From: Euglena gracilis
Lineage: Eukaryota; Euglenida; Euglenophyceae; Euglenales
Assembly (NCBI GenBank): GCA_039621445.1
Contig: CP154957.1
Location: 25,334,938-25,398,937 of the forward strand
DNA: 64,000 bases
Direction: 5' to 3'
Shown: in pieces, positions 46,805 through 57,690 of the stretch
Layout: each line of letters opens with the position of its first letter
Position numbering within the stretch: the stretch's first letter is position 1
Made by a program: the position numbers and the translations under genes
The notes under the pieces: model-generated
The model's input: only the letters and a program-made list of their open reading frames with translations
The model's database searches: none
Told to the model about the DNA's origin: nothing

Positions 46805-46945
46805 CCAAAGGGCTGCAGCGCCTCATACAGCCGGCTGCGAACGACGGCGGCCTGGGCTGCCATGCCCCCGGCCCACGCCTTGACGGCGTGCCGGGCCATT
46901 TCGTACTCCGGATCCTGAGGCAGCGGAGTGGAGGTCCAGCCCCGG
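46805..46945 (-). CDS. - strand gene exon (Ala-rich helix)
   Basis: Acceptor CCCTGCAG, donor CTTTGG before GTTTTC. It encodes RGWTSTPLPQDPEYEMARHA then VKAWAGGMAAQAAVVRSRLY and EALQPF. GC-rich third positions, helical. No domain recognised. Confidence 0.65.
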
Positions 46946-47771
46946 CTGCAGGGGGAGAAATTCGGTGGCACACAGCGGGAATGGGGGTCACGCCGAGAGG
47001 GGGGTCGAGAAATCTGGTGGCAAAACCATCACCAGCAAGCTCCGTGGGCTGCTGATTACCGTTCCCCTGAACGGAATTTCATTTCACTCTTGAAATCACA
47101 GGGAGGGGAAATGTTTGCAAAAGTTAAAAGAATCTTCAGAAAAGCGCAGAGGCTGTAAAATTTGGGCTGGACAAAAAAGGTGCCGAACCCCCACCCATTG
47201 GCAACTGGAAGTGGAAGTGCGGTTGGAACTGCAGCTGGGGGTCAAAACAAATATCACGAAGGGCACCTTGACAGAAGTGGTTCTTAACCTTCAAATGTGC
47301 AAGAATTTTTTAAAAATCAATGACAGGGACGGCACAGAATTGGCCTGGGGGGTCTAAAAAGGGGGGTCGAGAATTGGACAATTTTAATTTTTTATTTCTC
47401 ACTCTAAAAATACATAAGATTTTTATGTCAGGCAACGTCCTGTTGAATTTTGAAACGGAATCCTAAAGCAAGGATTCCACCGAGGAGTTCCTGCTCATAG
47501 GTGGCGGAGTTCTGGAGCGCGGGTTACCATTTTCAGTTGAAATGTCCCAATGGCTCGAGAACTTCAGATTCACTGTGGGAATGACGCAGGCTTCCATCGC
47601 GGTTTACTCCAAATGCGGCACTGAAAGACATAATCTTTTTGGACCATCTGTAACTCACTTTCAAGTTTTTTTCAATTTTCAGATAAAGGGTGCTCTTTGT
47701 TGGGGACTTACGCTGGGAACAAGAAACAAGACGAATGTCTTTGACGGCAAATACGTCCCCAACGAGCACAC
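46946..47771. other. intron with one weak exon candidate
   Basis: A weak - strand candidate at about 47530-47630 (after GTCTTTCAG, either CRIWSKPRWKPASFP or AAFGVNRDGSLRHSHSESE). Otherwise nothing. Confidence 0.35.
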
Positions 47772-47934
47772 CTCCTGACTGTAGCAGAAGTATGACACGA
47801 TGGAGCCATCCATCAACGGCTGGCCAACAGCGGTGACGCCCAAGCACCGGGGCAGCGTCTGGCGGAATTCGGCGTAACTGCTGCAGAGGTCCATCAAGTG
47901 GTCCAGGCAGCTGTTGCTGCACGCTGCAGCGAAA
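47772..47934 (-). CDS. - strand gene exon, 54 codons
   Basis: Acceptor CCGCACAG, donor CAGGAG before GTGTGC. With the AG left by the 48325-48473 exon it reads SFAAACSNSCLDHLMDLCSS then YAEFRQTLPRCLGVTAVGQP and LMDGSIVSYFCYSQE. Cys-rich, helical, in phase on both sides. Confidence 0.75.
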
Positions 47935-48324
47935 CTGTGCGGGTGCATGAGGTTGATGGTGAATGGAGGGTGTGTGCATTGTGAAATCAGTCGCGTCAAC
48001 ATCTAAAACCATGAACAGCTGGACAGGGCCATTCAGCGACCTCTACAGCAACTGCCCCCCCCCCCAGCCCAATGAACAATAAAATGACAATCTCGACGGT
48101 CCGATGGGGGACGTCCATGGACATAGGTTGCAAAGGTACCTGTTTCGCTACAAAAGCTGACACACTTGATGGGCCTTGTTCCTTGGGCAAAGGGGTACAT
48201 TGGACATGGGGGGAGGGACCTGACACAGATGGGAACAGTATAGGGGGGAGGGGAGTTGTAACAAAAAATATCTGTCAGAGAGGGCGGGTGGATGTTGGTG
48301 GAATTACAAAGCGTCATCCATGAC

Positions 48325-48473
48325 CTGGAAGAGTGGCCGTCATCGCCGTACTCCCCGAAGGCCCCGAACAACAGAGCGCACTGCAGCGCCAGGGCCATGG
48401 AGAGGAGGCTGCCGTCCGCGGCGAAGCAGGTCTCGGCCAGGCGGATGACCCTCGGGATGATGATGGGGTGGAT
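48325..48473 (-). CDS. - strand gene exon, HEAT-like helices
   Basis: Acceptor TTCTCTCAG, donor TTCCAG before GTCATG. It encodes IHPIIIPRVIRLAETCFAAD then GSLLSMALALQCALLFGAFG and EYGDDGHSS. Paired amphipathic helices resemble alpha-solenoid (HEAT/ARM-like) repeats; that is inference only. It joins in phase with 47772-47934. Confidence 0.75.
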
Positions 48474-48716
48474 CTGAGAGAAGGGGGTGAAAGGCGTTGG
48501 GAACCCTCTTGGGTTCAACCTTTTTTGGCTTAGAATATGGTTCACTGGAAAACGGGGGCCTTGGGTGCCAGCAGTATGCCTCAATTGAATTAATGTTCTG
48601 GACGTCAGGAGGGGGGATCAGCAAAATTCCATATGGCATTAACAGGCCTATTTGGCGCCTATTTGGAGCGTTGTCTTCCAGCCATTGGGGATGAAGAACA
48701 GCTGGATGAGCACTAC

Positions 48717-48851
48717 AATGATCTTCTTCACCAGGCTCCTCCTTGTCCTCATTCCCAATGTTTCGAGCACACCAACTCTGAAGGCCTTTTCGGGGCTGGG
48801 GAGGTTTGCAGCACCACTGTCAGCCATGCAATAACACACCCTCCCCAGCTC
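48717..48851 (-). CDS. - strand gene exon, 45 codons
   Basis: Acceptor CTGGTGCAG, donor ATCATT before GTAGTG. It encodes ELGRVCYCMADSGAANLPSP then EKAFRVGVLETLGMRTRRSL and VKKII. In phase 0 at both ends. Confidence 0.7.
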
Positions 48852-50041
48852 CTGCACCAGGGTTGGCGAGGGTCTCCTGCACCTCCGCGTCCTCACAACC
48901 ATAGTCTTCCATGAAATATCTCAGCAGGTCCTGGGCATACTATTGCTTACTGACCGGGGGGGGGTCCCTTTCCACTTTCGAAAAACCAGTCAGTCACTTT
49001 TCAAAAACCAGTCACCCACTTCCTAACCCCTGGGGGGGGGGGGGGTCACTTTGGCCACTCGACCAAAGATGGTCTAAAATCGATGGCTTTGGTCATAAAC
49101 CCAAAAACTTTCCGAAGGCGCCGGGTGGCCACTTTCAGCCATTCCTGGCCGACCCCTGGGTGGGGGGGGGGCTGGGCCAAAATCCAGTCAGTCACCAGTC
49201 ACCCCGGGGGGGGGGGGGGGGATCGGACACACCTTGAGCAAGGTGTCCTGTTGCTTTCTGACCCTGGGGGGGGGGGGTCCCACCTAAAGATGTTCAGTCA
49301 ATTCCAACCGTTCCCCAACCCTGCATCCAATCACAAAAATATTGTGTGCTTCAGTTTCATGGAGATACCCAGCCAAGCTTTAACGCTGGGTGCGTTACTT
49401 CAGCCACTTTTTTGTCTGAACCCCTGGGGGTGGGGGGGGGTCAAAAACCAGCAGACACTTCGGAAAACCTGCCTCCTGCTGGGGAGGCGGGGTCGGACCA
49501 CCAAGCAATCTGGCATGATTCAGACAGTGAGCACGACTGTGAGGGTTGATGCAGCCCACCATGGTGTCATCCTCCCATGCGGACTGAAGCGTCCAGAGCA
49601 ACAGCTGCAAAGCAAATGAATGAAAAAATGCTTCGCTCCATCCATTCAAAGGCCAACGAGAGGCAAGACATGCCAAGAGACAGTCATCCTTTGAAAATCA
49701 TCCTTGCTTTGTTCCGGGATGAAGTTAGCACGTTTACACAGCAATTCGGTTGGCAACGGTCTCTGCAGAAACGTTCAGAAACGGAAAACAAAAAGGCGCA
49801 TTTGACAACATTCCTCGTGTTCATTTGTGTTAATTTTGAAATGGGCACGCTGTACTTGGTTTCAAACAATAAAAAAAAAGAACAACACATTTGCATATCA
49901 AAGGCGTTAACTATTGTTATAGTTAATTACATCTGTCAGGAAGCCTGTTTTGTGCAAATATGTTTTGGTGGTGTGTTGTGCAGTTGATTGGAGCCCATCC
50001 TCAGACACGAAGAAAGCATCATCCCCCCCGGCGGGCCCCAC
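48852..50041. other. intron with G-run repeats
   Basis: Several G9-13 runs (near 48956, 49032, 49204, 49265, 49431), each next to words such as CCAGTCAGTCAC and GGTCACTTTGGCC. No exon supported. Confidence 0.55.
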
Positions 50042-50317
50042 CTTTGGCAGGCCGAGGACGTCGCGCAGCAGCTCCTGGTTGGCGGTGCACGAGACCATCA
50101 CCGGCAACAGCCACAGGGCTGAGACTAGAAATCTTTGGGGGGTCGACCCCCGGCGGCGGGATGCCCGCTCCGCCCTGCGCAGCCCGGAGGCATAGAGCCG
50201 CTCCGTCGCCCGCAGTGCCACGAAGAGGAACGCCTCCTCGTCCTTCGCCCGCGGCGAGGCCCACGGCATGCCGGCGACCAGGGGCAGCCCCGTCCTCCGG
50301 TCAAGCACCTCCAGGCA
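50042..50317 (-). CDS. - strand gene exon, 92 codons
   Basis: Acceptor ATGCCAAG, donor CCAAAG before GTGGGG; exactly 92 codons with strongly GC third positions. It encodes CLEVLDRRTGLPLVAGMPWA, KDEEAFLFVALRATERLYAS, a short basic stretch, and VSALWLLPVMVSCTANQELL then RDVLGLPK. Mostly helical. No family recognised. Confidence 0.75.
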
Positions 50318-50419
50318 CTTGGCATTTTGGTGGTGTTGTCAGGATTTGTTGGAATTTGTCAGGATTTGTCGGGGTTGGATCACTGGAGGTGGGGTCCCAG
50401 CCACATGATTTTGAAAGAA

Positions 50420-50930
50420 TTTGAACCGAGGCAAAAGACAACTTCTCCACTTTTGCCACTTTTGCCCACCTTTTGTATACTTTCAGCCATTTTTGCACAC
50501 TATTGGCGAAACATCAGGCCACTTTTGGCCAGTTTTTTTGAGGCTTTTGACTGCTTTTGGCCACTTTTGGGCACTTTTTTTTACCCACACTTGGCCTTTT
50601 TTTGCCGCTTCAAGGCCACCTTTGCCAACTTCTGAACAGTCTCCACTTTTCCTCCCTTTCGTCATTCCTGGCTGCTTTTGGACAAATTTACCCACATTTC
50701 CCAGCTTTACACCATTTTGGCCTCCTTTGGACACTTTTGCTGCCTTTGACTGCTTTTAACCACTGTTCGTCACTTTCGGCAATTTTGCCCACATTTCAGC
50801 CACGTTTGCAAAATTTTGCCACTTTTGGGTATTTTTGTCACTTCCGGTCTCTATTGAACCACCTTTGGCCACCTTTAGGCTTTTTTTTTGCCCTTTTTGA
50901 CTGTTGTTGATCACTTTACCGACTTTTGGC
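50420..50930. repeat. degenerate TTTTGGCCAC satellite
   Basis: Irregular units of 9-15 bases built on CCACTTTTGGCC and CTGCTTTTGG. The same words recur at 52200-52540, reverse-complemented (GGCCAAAAGTGG) at 52540-53070, and at 24850-24935. Confidence 0.7.
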
Positions 50931-51324
50931 TGCCTTTTGCTGTCTTTCACCGAATGCAGAAACACAAGCTGACTCTGTTTTTTGGCCACTTTTGCTGAAT
51001 GTTTGGCCACGTTTTTTTTTTTGCTGCTTTCGGTTTCAAAAAAAAAGCATCCTGAAATGGTACTCTTCGCAATAATTGCTTGGATTGCATGCCATACCGC
51101 CTCCCAAAAACCAAGTTTGCCCAAAAAACCATTATGAGAGCTTCCTAAGCAGCTTCATCTGTTGTTGGGTTCAAAGAAGCTTGTTGTCGGAGAGCAGAAA
51201 TACTTATGGCCCAACAATGATAGAATCACCATATCTGGATGGGGTTGCATTAAACAAATGGTGCATTTCCCAGGTCTCCTTTTTTTCTTTCCAAAATTAT
51301 ATACGTGTGTATAATATATAATAA

Positions 51325-51425
51325 ATACATATGTGTGTATATATATATATATATATATCATCCTAGTCCTAGGACATATATCGAGGCACATAGTCCTAGG
51401 TATATATCCTATAGGTCCTAGTCCC

Positions 51426-51473
<48 letters not shown>

Positions 51474-51476
51474 GTC
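51325..51476. repeat. TA array with CCTAGG palindromes
   Basis: Alternating TA tracts of 15-30 bases interrupted by AGTCCTAGGACATATA and CCTAGTCC words. Strongly self-complementary. Confidence 0.85.
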
Positions 51477-51523
51477 CTACATGTATAAATCCCAGGTCGG
51501 ACGCAGGAGATGCTTCACAGACC

Positions 51524-51570
51524 ACCTAACCCTAACCCTAACCCTAACCCCAACCCCAACCCTAACCCTA
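51524..51570 (+). repeat. interstitial CCCTAA telomere-like array
   Basis: CCTAACCCTAACCCTAACCC then CCAACCCCAACCCTAACCCT: about seven units including two CCCCAA variants. Shorter repeats stand at 51690-51706. Telomere type TTAGGG. Confidence 0.85.
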
Positions 51571-52069
51571 TTTGGTCGAATTTTGGAAAAAAAATATGCC
51601 AAAAATGCGACCCAAAAATCTTCCGAAAACGGCGCCTTGACTTCCGGCGTAACTTGGTCCCTCAAAAATGCCAATTTTTGGTGCGCCCATCCTAACCCTA
51701 ACCCTCTTCCTCGAATTAAGCCTAAAATCTCCCCGGAACCGACCCCGTTCGCCCGGATCGGGATTTATCGGGACTTTTCGGAACCCACACCTCCAGAGGG
51801 CCAAAAACAGTGTTGTCGGGATTTTGGTCGGGATTTGTCGGGATTTGTCGCTGGAGGTGCTTGCCTCTGGTCGCCCCCAGCGAGTGATGGGAACGGGGTG
51901 CCCACCCACGGAGAGCACTGGGCTGGCACTGGTGGACCGCTGCGAAGGAAGAACAAAGGTGCGGTGCAGTGGTTGTGGTGGCAATCGCTCAGAAACAGGC
52001 AAATGAAGCTGCGCAGCCCTGGTGAGGGCTGTGGGCAAGCACCTATGACAGATTCCAAATTTTAGCCCG

Positions 52070-52140
52070 CGGTCGGCTGCGGTCAGCAGCGGTCGCCGCG
52101 GTCGGCGGCGGCGGCTGCAGTCGGCTACAGTCGGCAAAAT
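52070..52140. repeat. GGTCGGC-type repeat, first block
   Basis: CGGTCGGCTGCGGTCAGCAG and related decamers, degenerate. Related perfect decamers lie at 53140-53260. Confidence 0.7.
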
Positions 52141-52199
52141 TGTTGGCTGTAGGTAGGGGCAGGTCAACAAAAAATGAGTACATATCACAACCACACAAT

Positions 52200-53070
52200 C
52201 CACTGTTGTCGACTTTTGGCCACTTTTTGCTGCGTTTGGCCAATTTTTGATGCTTTTGGACTGCTTTTGGCCACTTTTTGCTGCTTTTGACTGCTTTTTG
52301 CCACTGTTGCCGACTTTTGGTCACTTTTTTGCTGCCTTTGCCCATTTTTTCCTGCCTTTTGATTTATTTTGGTCACTTTTGTTGCTTTTGCCCACTTTTT
52401 GATGTGTTTTGGCTACTTTTGGCCAGCTTTTGCTTTTCTTTGACCTCTTCTGACTAACTTTTGGCCTCTTTTGCCCACTTTTGACCACATTTCTCTGCTT
52501 TTGGCCATTTTTACCCACTTCTGGCCACTTTCAGGCCACTTAAAATGTCTTTTTGTTGCTTTTTGAAATCAAGAGCAGCCCAAACGTGGCCTAAAAGTGG
52601 CCAAAAATAGTTGAAATGGTCGAAAGATATCCCAGAAACTGGCACAAAATGGTCAAAAATGACCAAATGGACCAAAAAGTTCCCAAAAGCGGACAAAACT
52701 AACAAAAAAAAGGTCCAAAAAAGCTAGAAATGGCCCAAAATGCCCTGTTTTTGGTCACTCTTAGCAGGTTTTGTTGCCTTTGACAACAAACTGGCACAAA
52801 ATGCTCAAAAATGGTCAAATTGAAAACAACAAAAAAAGTCGAAAATGGCTTTAGATGGTCAAAAAGGCCCCAAAATGGACCAACGTGGCCCAAAAGCAGG
52901 ACAAAATGGCCAAAAATTACCAGAAATGGGCAAAAAGTGGCCAAAAATGGTCAAAATAAGTCAAAATGGGTGAATTGTGGTGACAAATGGGCCAAAAGAG
53001 GACAAAAGCGACCTAAAAGGACCAAAAGTTGCCAAAGGTGGCCAAAAGTGACCAGATGAGCCAGAAAATC
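52200..53070. repeat. GGCCAAAAGTGG satellite, both orientations
   Basis: CTTTTGGCCACTTTTTGCTG-type units up to about 52540, then reverse-complement GTGGCCAAAAATGG-type units; a degenerate inverted satellite. Confidence 0.65.
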
Positions 53071-53139
53071 TCAAAATCTGGTATAAAATGAGCCTAACTC
53101 CTCATTCTCACTGAAAAATTGACATCAATTAGAAAAAAG

Positions 53140-53260
53140 TTGCGGTCGGCTGCGGTCGGCTGCGGTCGGCTGCGGTCGGCTGCGGTCGGCAACCCACCTA
53201 TGACAGTTCTGAAATCCGCGGTCGGCCGCGGTCGGCTGCGGTCGGCTGCGGTCGGCATAG
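53140..53260. repeat. TGCGGTCGGC tandem decamers
   Basis: Five perfect TGCGGTCGGC units at 53141-53190, then after a 28-base gap a block at 53216-53258 with GCGGTCGGCCGCGGTCGGC units. Confidence 0.85.
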
Positions 53261-53548
53261 GTGCTTGGCTGTGGGGAAAGGGACCCCGCTTGGAAGATGG
53301 GGACCCCACCGACCATATTGGGGCGTTGCAAGGAAGTCCTTCTTGACACTGTACAAAAAAATGAAGACGCCAAAAATCAGGGCCCCGGAAAAAAATGCAC
53401 GGACCACCCACAAAGATGGGGCTCACCCCCAATAAGGTTCCCAGAGTTCCCATTCAGTCCTGCACCATGTCCAGCACCTCCTCCGAACGAGGAAAAATGC
53501 TCATCACTTAAAAAATAAGGTTCTGGGAGGATACGAAAGAAGGCAAAT

Positions 53549-53551
53549 CCC

Positions 53552-53630
<79 letters not shown>
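53549..53630 (+). repeat. CAA trinucleotide array, about 27 copies
   Basis: Perfect CAA repeats lying 41 bases downstream (in gene orientation) of the exon at 53671-53801, inside the intron. Confidence 0.95.
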
Positions 53631-53632
<2 letters not shown>

Positions 53633-53670
53633 CACCAACGGTCCGACAGCGAGGGACAGCCGCGGCACAC

Positions 53671-53801
53671 CTGGCGATCTGCAAAGCCCTGCAGGGCGGC
53701 CAGGCAGTTGAACGGCACCAGGTCGGTCAGGGGCAGGGCCGCCCGCTGCTGCTCCGCGCTGCCGCCCAGCACCCGGTCCGCAAATCGGGTCCAGGGGGTC
53801 A
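53671..53801 (-). CDS. - strand gene exon, 43 codons
   Basis: Acceptor GTCATTCAG, donor CGCCAG before GTGTGC. After two leading bases, exactly 43 codons: TPWTRFADRVLGGSAEQQRA then ALPLTDLVPFNCLAALQGFA and DRQ. Third positions nearly all G/C. Helical. Confidence 0.75.
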
Positions 53802-54079
53802 CTGAATGACCCTTGGGTGGGTGTCCAGCTTAAGAGGCTGGGAAATAGCTGGCCCACTGCAGCTGGAACGTGCAACTGCACTGGACTTGGGATCGGGCCA
53901 CCCGGAAACACCAAAGCCACAAATAAAAAAACACCAAGAATCTGCTACTTATAGACCAACAGAGAAAATTGCTGAGTAGGTGAGTTGGGGTGTCTGGTGT
54001 GAGAAACAGGCTGCTGCCTGGATGGAGTCACTTCCCTTGTGTGGCTTCAGCGGCGCCCTCATCGCGGGACTTCAGTGAC

Positions 54080-54171
54080 GTGGAGGACGAACAGGGCGGC
54101 GAATGGGGAGAGCGCTGGGTCGCGCTTGCAAACCAAATACGCCAGCATGGAGCCGAAATGGAAGAGCTTTC
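54080..54171 (-). CDS. - strand gene exon
   Basis: Acceptor CGTTACAG, donor probably CTCCAC before GTCACT. It encodes KLFHFGSMLAYLVCKRDPAL then SPFAALFVLH, hydrophobic and helical. The frame would otherwise stop after VTEVPR, supporting a donor before that. Confidence 0.65.
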
Positions 54172-56170
54172 CTGTAACGAATGTGGAAACACGGGTTCAA
54201 AGGTTCGGGTAAATGGTGGTTTGGCAACCTGACCCATCCCCTGACCCTATATCCAACAGACCAAAAATCGGACCCTTTCAGACTTTTGCTTAAAGAGCTT
54301 GTGGGGGGGGGAGGGCAGGTCCACTGGCCATTTTTGCTAGCATTTAGCAAAAAAGCCACTGGCCAGAACCCCTCCCTCGGGGGGGGGGGGGATTTGGGTC
54401 CTCCCATTGGAAAAAAGTTTCTCCAGCGCTGCGCGCCGAGGTGAAAATGAGGCGCTTTTTGTGTGGTTTTTTTTGGGGCTGATTTTTTTTCAAAAACAAA
54501 CGGAAATAGCCGTAAATGATATATTTGGCAATTTTGGGGTCAAAAGAATTTCAAGAGCTCCAGGGTCCGCACCTGGGTCACTGGGAAAAAAAATTCCACT
54601 AGCTGTCCCCGCTAGTAAATCCCTCCTGGTCCATTAGAATTTCTGCTAGCAAAATTTATTTGAACTAGCTGCAGTCGACCCCCCCCCAAGGGTTTGCTGT
54701 CCCCCTAAGCTAAAGCCTCGAAACTGTGCCTCAAAACAAACAAAACTACAGAAAACCATTGACAAAAGTCCACAAAGGCGCGTTAATAACCCCCGTCAAT
54801 ATGCCACCTCTGGGGGGGGGGGCTAGTCAAGCCTCCAGCTTCAGGTGCCCAAAACAACAAACATAGGGGGTGATAAATGGGGGATCCTCACCGTAATCCT
54901 TTAACAACAAGACCTCCCTTGGGCAGTTGTTACACATAAAGCTGGGTACACTTTTTGGCAAAACTTTTTGGGAATTTGGACATATTCGGACCTTTCGCTT
55001 GACCAAAATATGTGGAAATTTCCCCAAATACTCCTCCCGTTTCTCTTGCCTTTCACTTCATTCTGTGCGCACAATGTCATGCTGCGATGCGCGGTGCGGC
55101 TGCGTCCCCTATATATATGAAAACAAACGCGGTCAATGGGCTGCCAATGTTCAGGCCTATTTGAGGGTACTTTTTTCAAGAGTCGCAAGAGGCTGAAAGA
55201 AAATCATTGGCAGATTCCCAATAAGTGTATGGGGGGTCGGATCCCCTTGCACCAAAAAAAAGGGGGACGAACCCAGACTTGCCTGTGTTTTCGATCTCCC
55301 CACCACAAATGTCCTGGAGAATGGTGTGGTCTGCTCAAGGAATGGGAGGGTCAGGAATAGGGTATTGGTTTGGGAAAAGCCTTAACCCTCCCCCAAAAAT
55401 AATACCCAGGTATTATTTTTGGGTCCATTTCTGGAAGCTTCCAGGGGGGTCTTATTTTGGGGGGGTCTTATTTTTGGATTTTTTCTTGACCTACCCGGGG
55501 CCCGAAAAACAACATTTTTCTGTTGCCCAAGAGCACCAAAAATTTTCCTTTGGCACTTCGCGCCATGTGTCAATTGGTGTAAATTGACATTACCATGCTT
55601 TTTGCACTTCAAAAATCCGAAAATTTTTGAAACTTCATCATTTTTGTGTATGAAATTGGGGTTTTTGGTAGTTTTTCAGGGAAAATTTTCACCGTCTCCG
55701 GCGCTTCGCGCCGTCAGGGGGGGAGGTCTTATATTTGGATTTTTGCTCGATCAGGAGGGGGGGTCTTATTTGGGGGGGGTTAGCACATAAGCCTAATGCC
55801 TGAATTTGGGCCAAACGCCCGGATTTTGGTCTATCAGAAGCACAAATCCCTCTTAGAGAGTGGTCAAAAATCAACAAAAGTGGCTAATAAAAGCTGTAGA
55901 GATGTCAAAAATGGACGAAGATAGTTAAAACTATCCAAAATGACAACAAGTGGTTGAAAATGGATAAAATTTGCCCAGGAACGGCAAAAATAACCAACAG
56001 ATGCCAAAAGATGGTCCACAATGGCCAAAAATGGCCTGACTGAAGCGCCTGAAACGGCCAAAAAAACTTGGCAAACCTGGCCAAAGGGCATGCTCAGTGA
56101 TTATGCCACACCGCGCACCGCACTACACACATGGAATCTCAATGACAATAACCAGATTGTCACCGGATAC
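54172..56170. other. intron with fold-back elements
   Basis: G-run repeats near 54302, 54378 and 54813, and a fold-back at 55378-55795. No convincing exon seen. Confidence 0.5.
55378..55795. repeat. fold-back element
   Basis: Left AACCCTCCCCCAAAAATAAT and right TCTTATTTGGGGGGGGTTAG are inverted copies; internal GGGGTCTTATTTT units recur. The core has GGCGCTTCGCGCCG. Related in style to 3772-4165. Confidence 0.6.
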
Positions 56171-56277
56171 CTTCCAACGCACGTTCAGCATTGGCTTCGC
56201 CGTCTCTCATCACGAGGGCCAGGGCCCGGAAGAAGTTCATCCACCACGTTGACCAGCTCACCGCAGGACAGCGGTCA
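56171..56277 (-). CDS. - strand gene exon
   Basis: Acceptor TCGCCAG, donor GGAAG before GTATCC. It encodes DRCPAVSWSTWWMNFFRALA then LVMRDGEANAERALE. Helical with GC-rich third positions. Confidence 0.6.
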
Positions 56278-56863
56278 CTGGCGAGTGGAGGGCCCTTTTG
56301 TCCATTCCCGGCGAAACCTGGCAAAGAGGCCCACCATTTGCCTCTGGAGGGGTGAAGGATCGCCCAACTCATTCGGCAGGGCGTTGCTTAAGGACCCCTC
56401 GCTGAAAAAATTCAGGCTGGTTGGAAAAAGGCTGCTGCCCCCCATCCGGGGGGGGGGGGGGGTCCAACTCAGAGGCTGGAAAAATTGGGCTGGCTGGGAA
56501 AGGCAAAAAGGCTGTTGCTGTTCCCCCTCCCCAAAGGGGTCCCGGCTGTAGGGGGGCCGATTCGGGGTCGAAACGGGTGGTAAAAAAAACAGAAAGCACA
56601 AAAAAATGTGCAAAGAACAGCAAGTTATGCAAAAAAAAAGATTTTTTTTTGGCCCAAAAAGTGTCCTGGACAGCTTTATTTCGACCCATTTTCGCCTACG
56701 TTTGCCCCATTTTTTGCCCATTTTTGGCCCACTTTTGTACCCCCGAAAGCGAAAAAATTATTTTCACTTAAAGCAAATAAGAATAAGAATTGAAATAATA
56801 AAAAATAAGAAGAAGAATAAAATAATAATATAATAAGAATAATAATAAGAATAATTTAATAAT

Positions 56864-56927
<64 letters not shown>

Positions 56928-56950
56928 ATGGTGGTAGTAGTAGTAGTAGT

Positions 56951-56997
<47 letters not shown>

Positions 56998-57245
56998 AGG
57001 AGGAGGAAAAAGGAGAAGAAGAAGAAGAAGAACAAGAAGAAGAACAACAACAAGAAGAAAAGAAGGAAGAAGAAGAGAAGAAGAAAAAGAAGAAGAAGAA
57101 GAAGAAGAAGAAGAAGAAAGAAGAAGAAGAAGAAGAAGAAGAAGAAGAAGAAGAAGAAGAAAAGAAGAAGAAGAAGAAGAAGAAGAAGAAAGAAGAGAAG
57201 AGGAAGAAGAAGAAGAAGAAGAAGAAGTAGAAGAAGAAGAAGAAG

Positions 57246-57278
<33 letters not shown>

Positions 57279-57541
57279 AAGAAATAAGAAGAAGAGAAGA
57301 AGAAAGAAGAACAAGAAAAGAAGCAAAGAAGAAGAATGAAGAAGGAGAAAAGAAGAAGGCGAAGAAGGAAGAATAAGAAGGAAGGAAGAAGAAAGCAGAA
57401 GAATAAGAAGAAAGGGAAGAAGAAGAAGAAGAAGAAAAGAAATAAGAATAATAATAAAATAGTAGTATAATAATAATAAATAATAAGAATAATAATAATA
57501 ATAAGAATAATAATAATAATAATATAATAAAATAATAAGAA

Positions 57542-57580
<39 letters not shown>

Positions 57581-57613
57581 TAATAATAATAATAATCATA
57601 ATTAATAATAAAA

Positions 57614-57646
<33 letters not shown>

Positions 57647-57658
57647 GTAATAATAATA

Positions 57659-57690
<32 letters not shown>

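Larger units (their letters stand above)
50318..53670. other. long intron with satellites
   Basis: Holds degenerate TTTTGGCCAC repeats (50420-50930 and 52200-53070), an AT dinucleotide array, CCCTAA telomere-like units, TGCGGTCGGC decamers and a CAA array, each listed separately. A stretch at 51700-52060 is GC-rich but gives no convincing exon. Confidence 0.5.

Noticed and set aside
51524-51570. Chromosome end
   Set aside because: Exons of the same - strand gene lie on both sides of the telomere-like units.
56856-57599. 247-residue Leu/Phe/Tyr frame on the - strand
   Set aside because: Pure translation of the compound trinucleotide array; no complexity and no start context.
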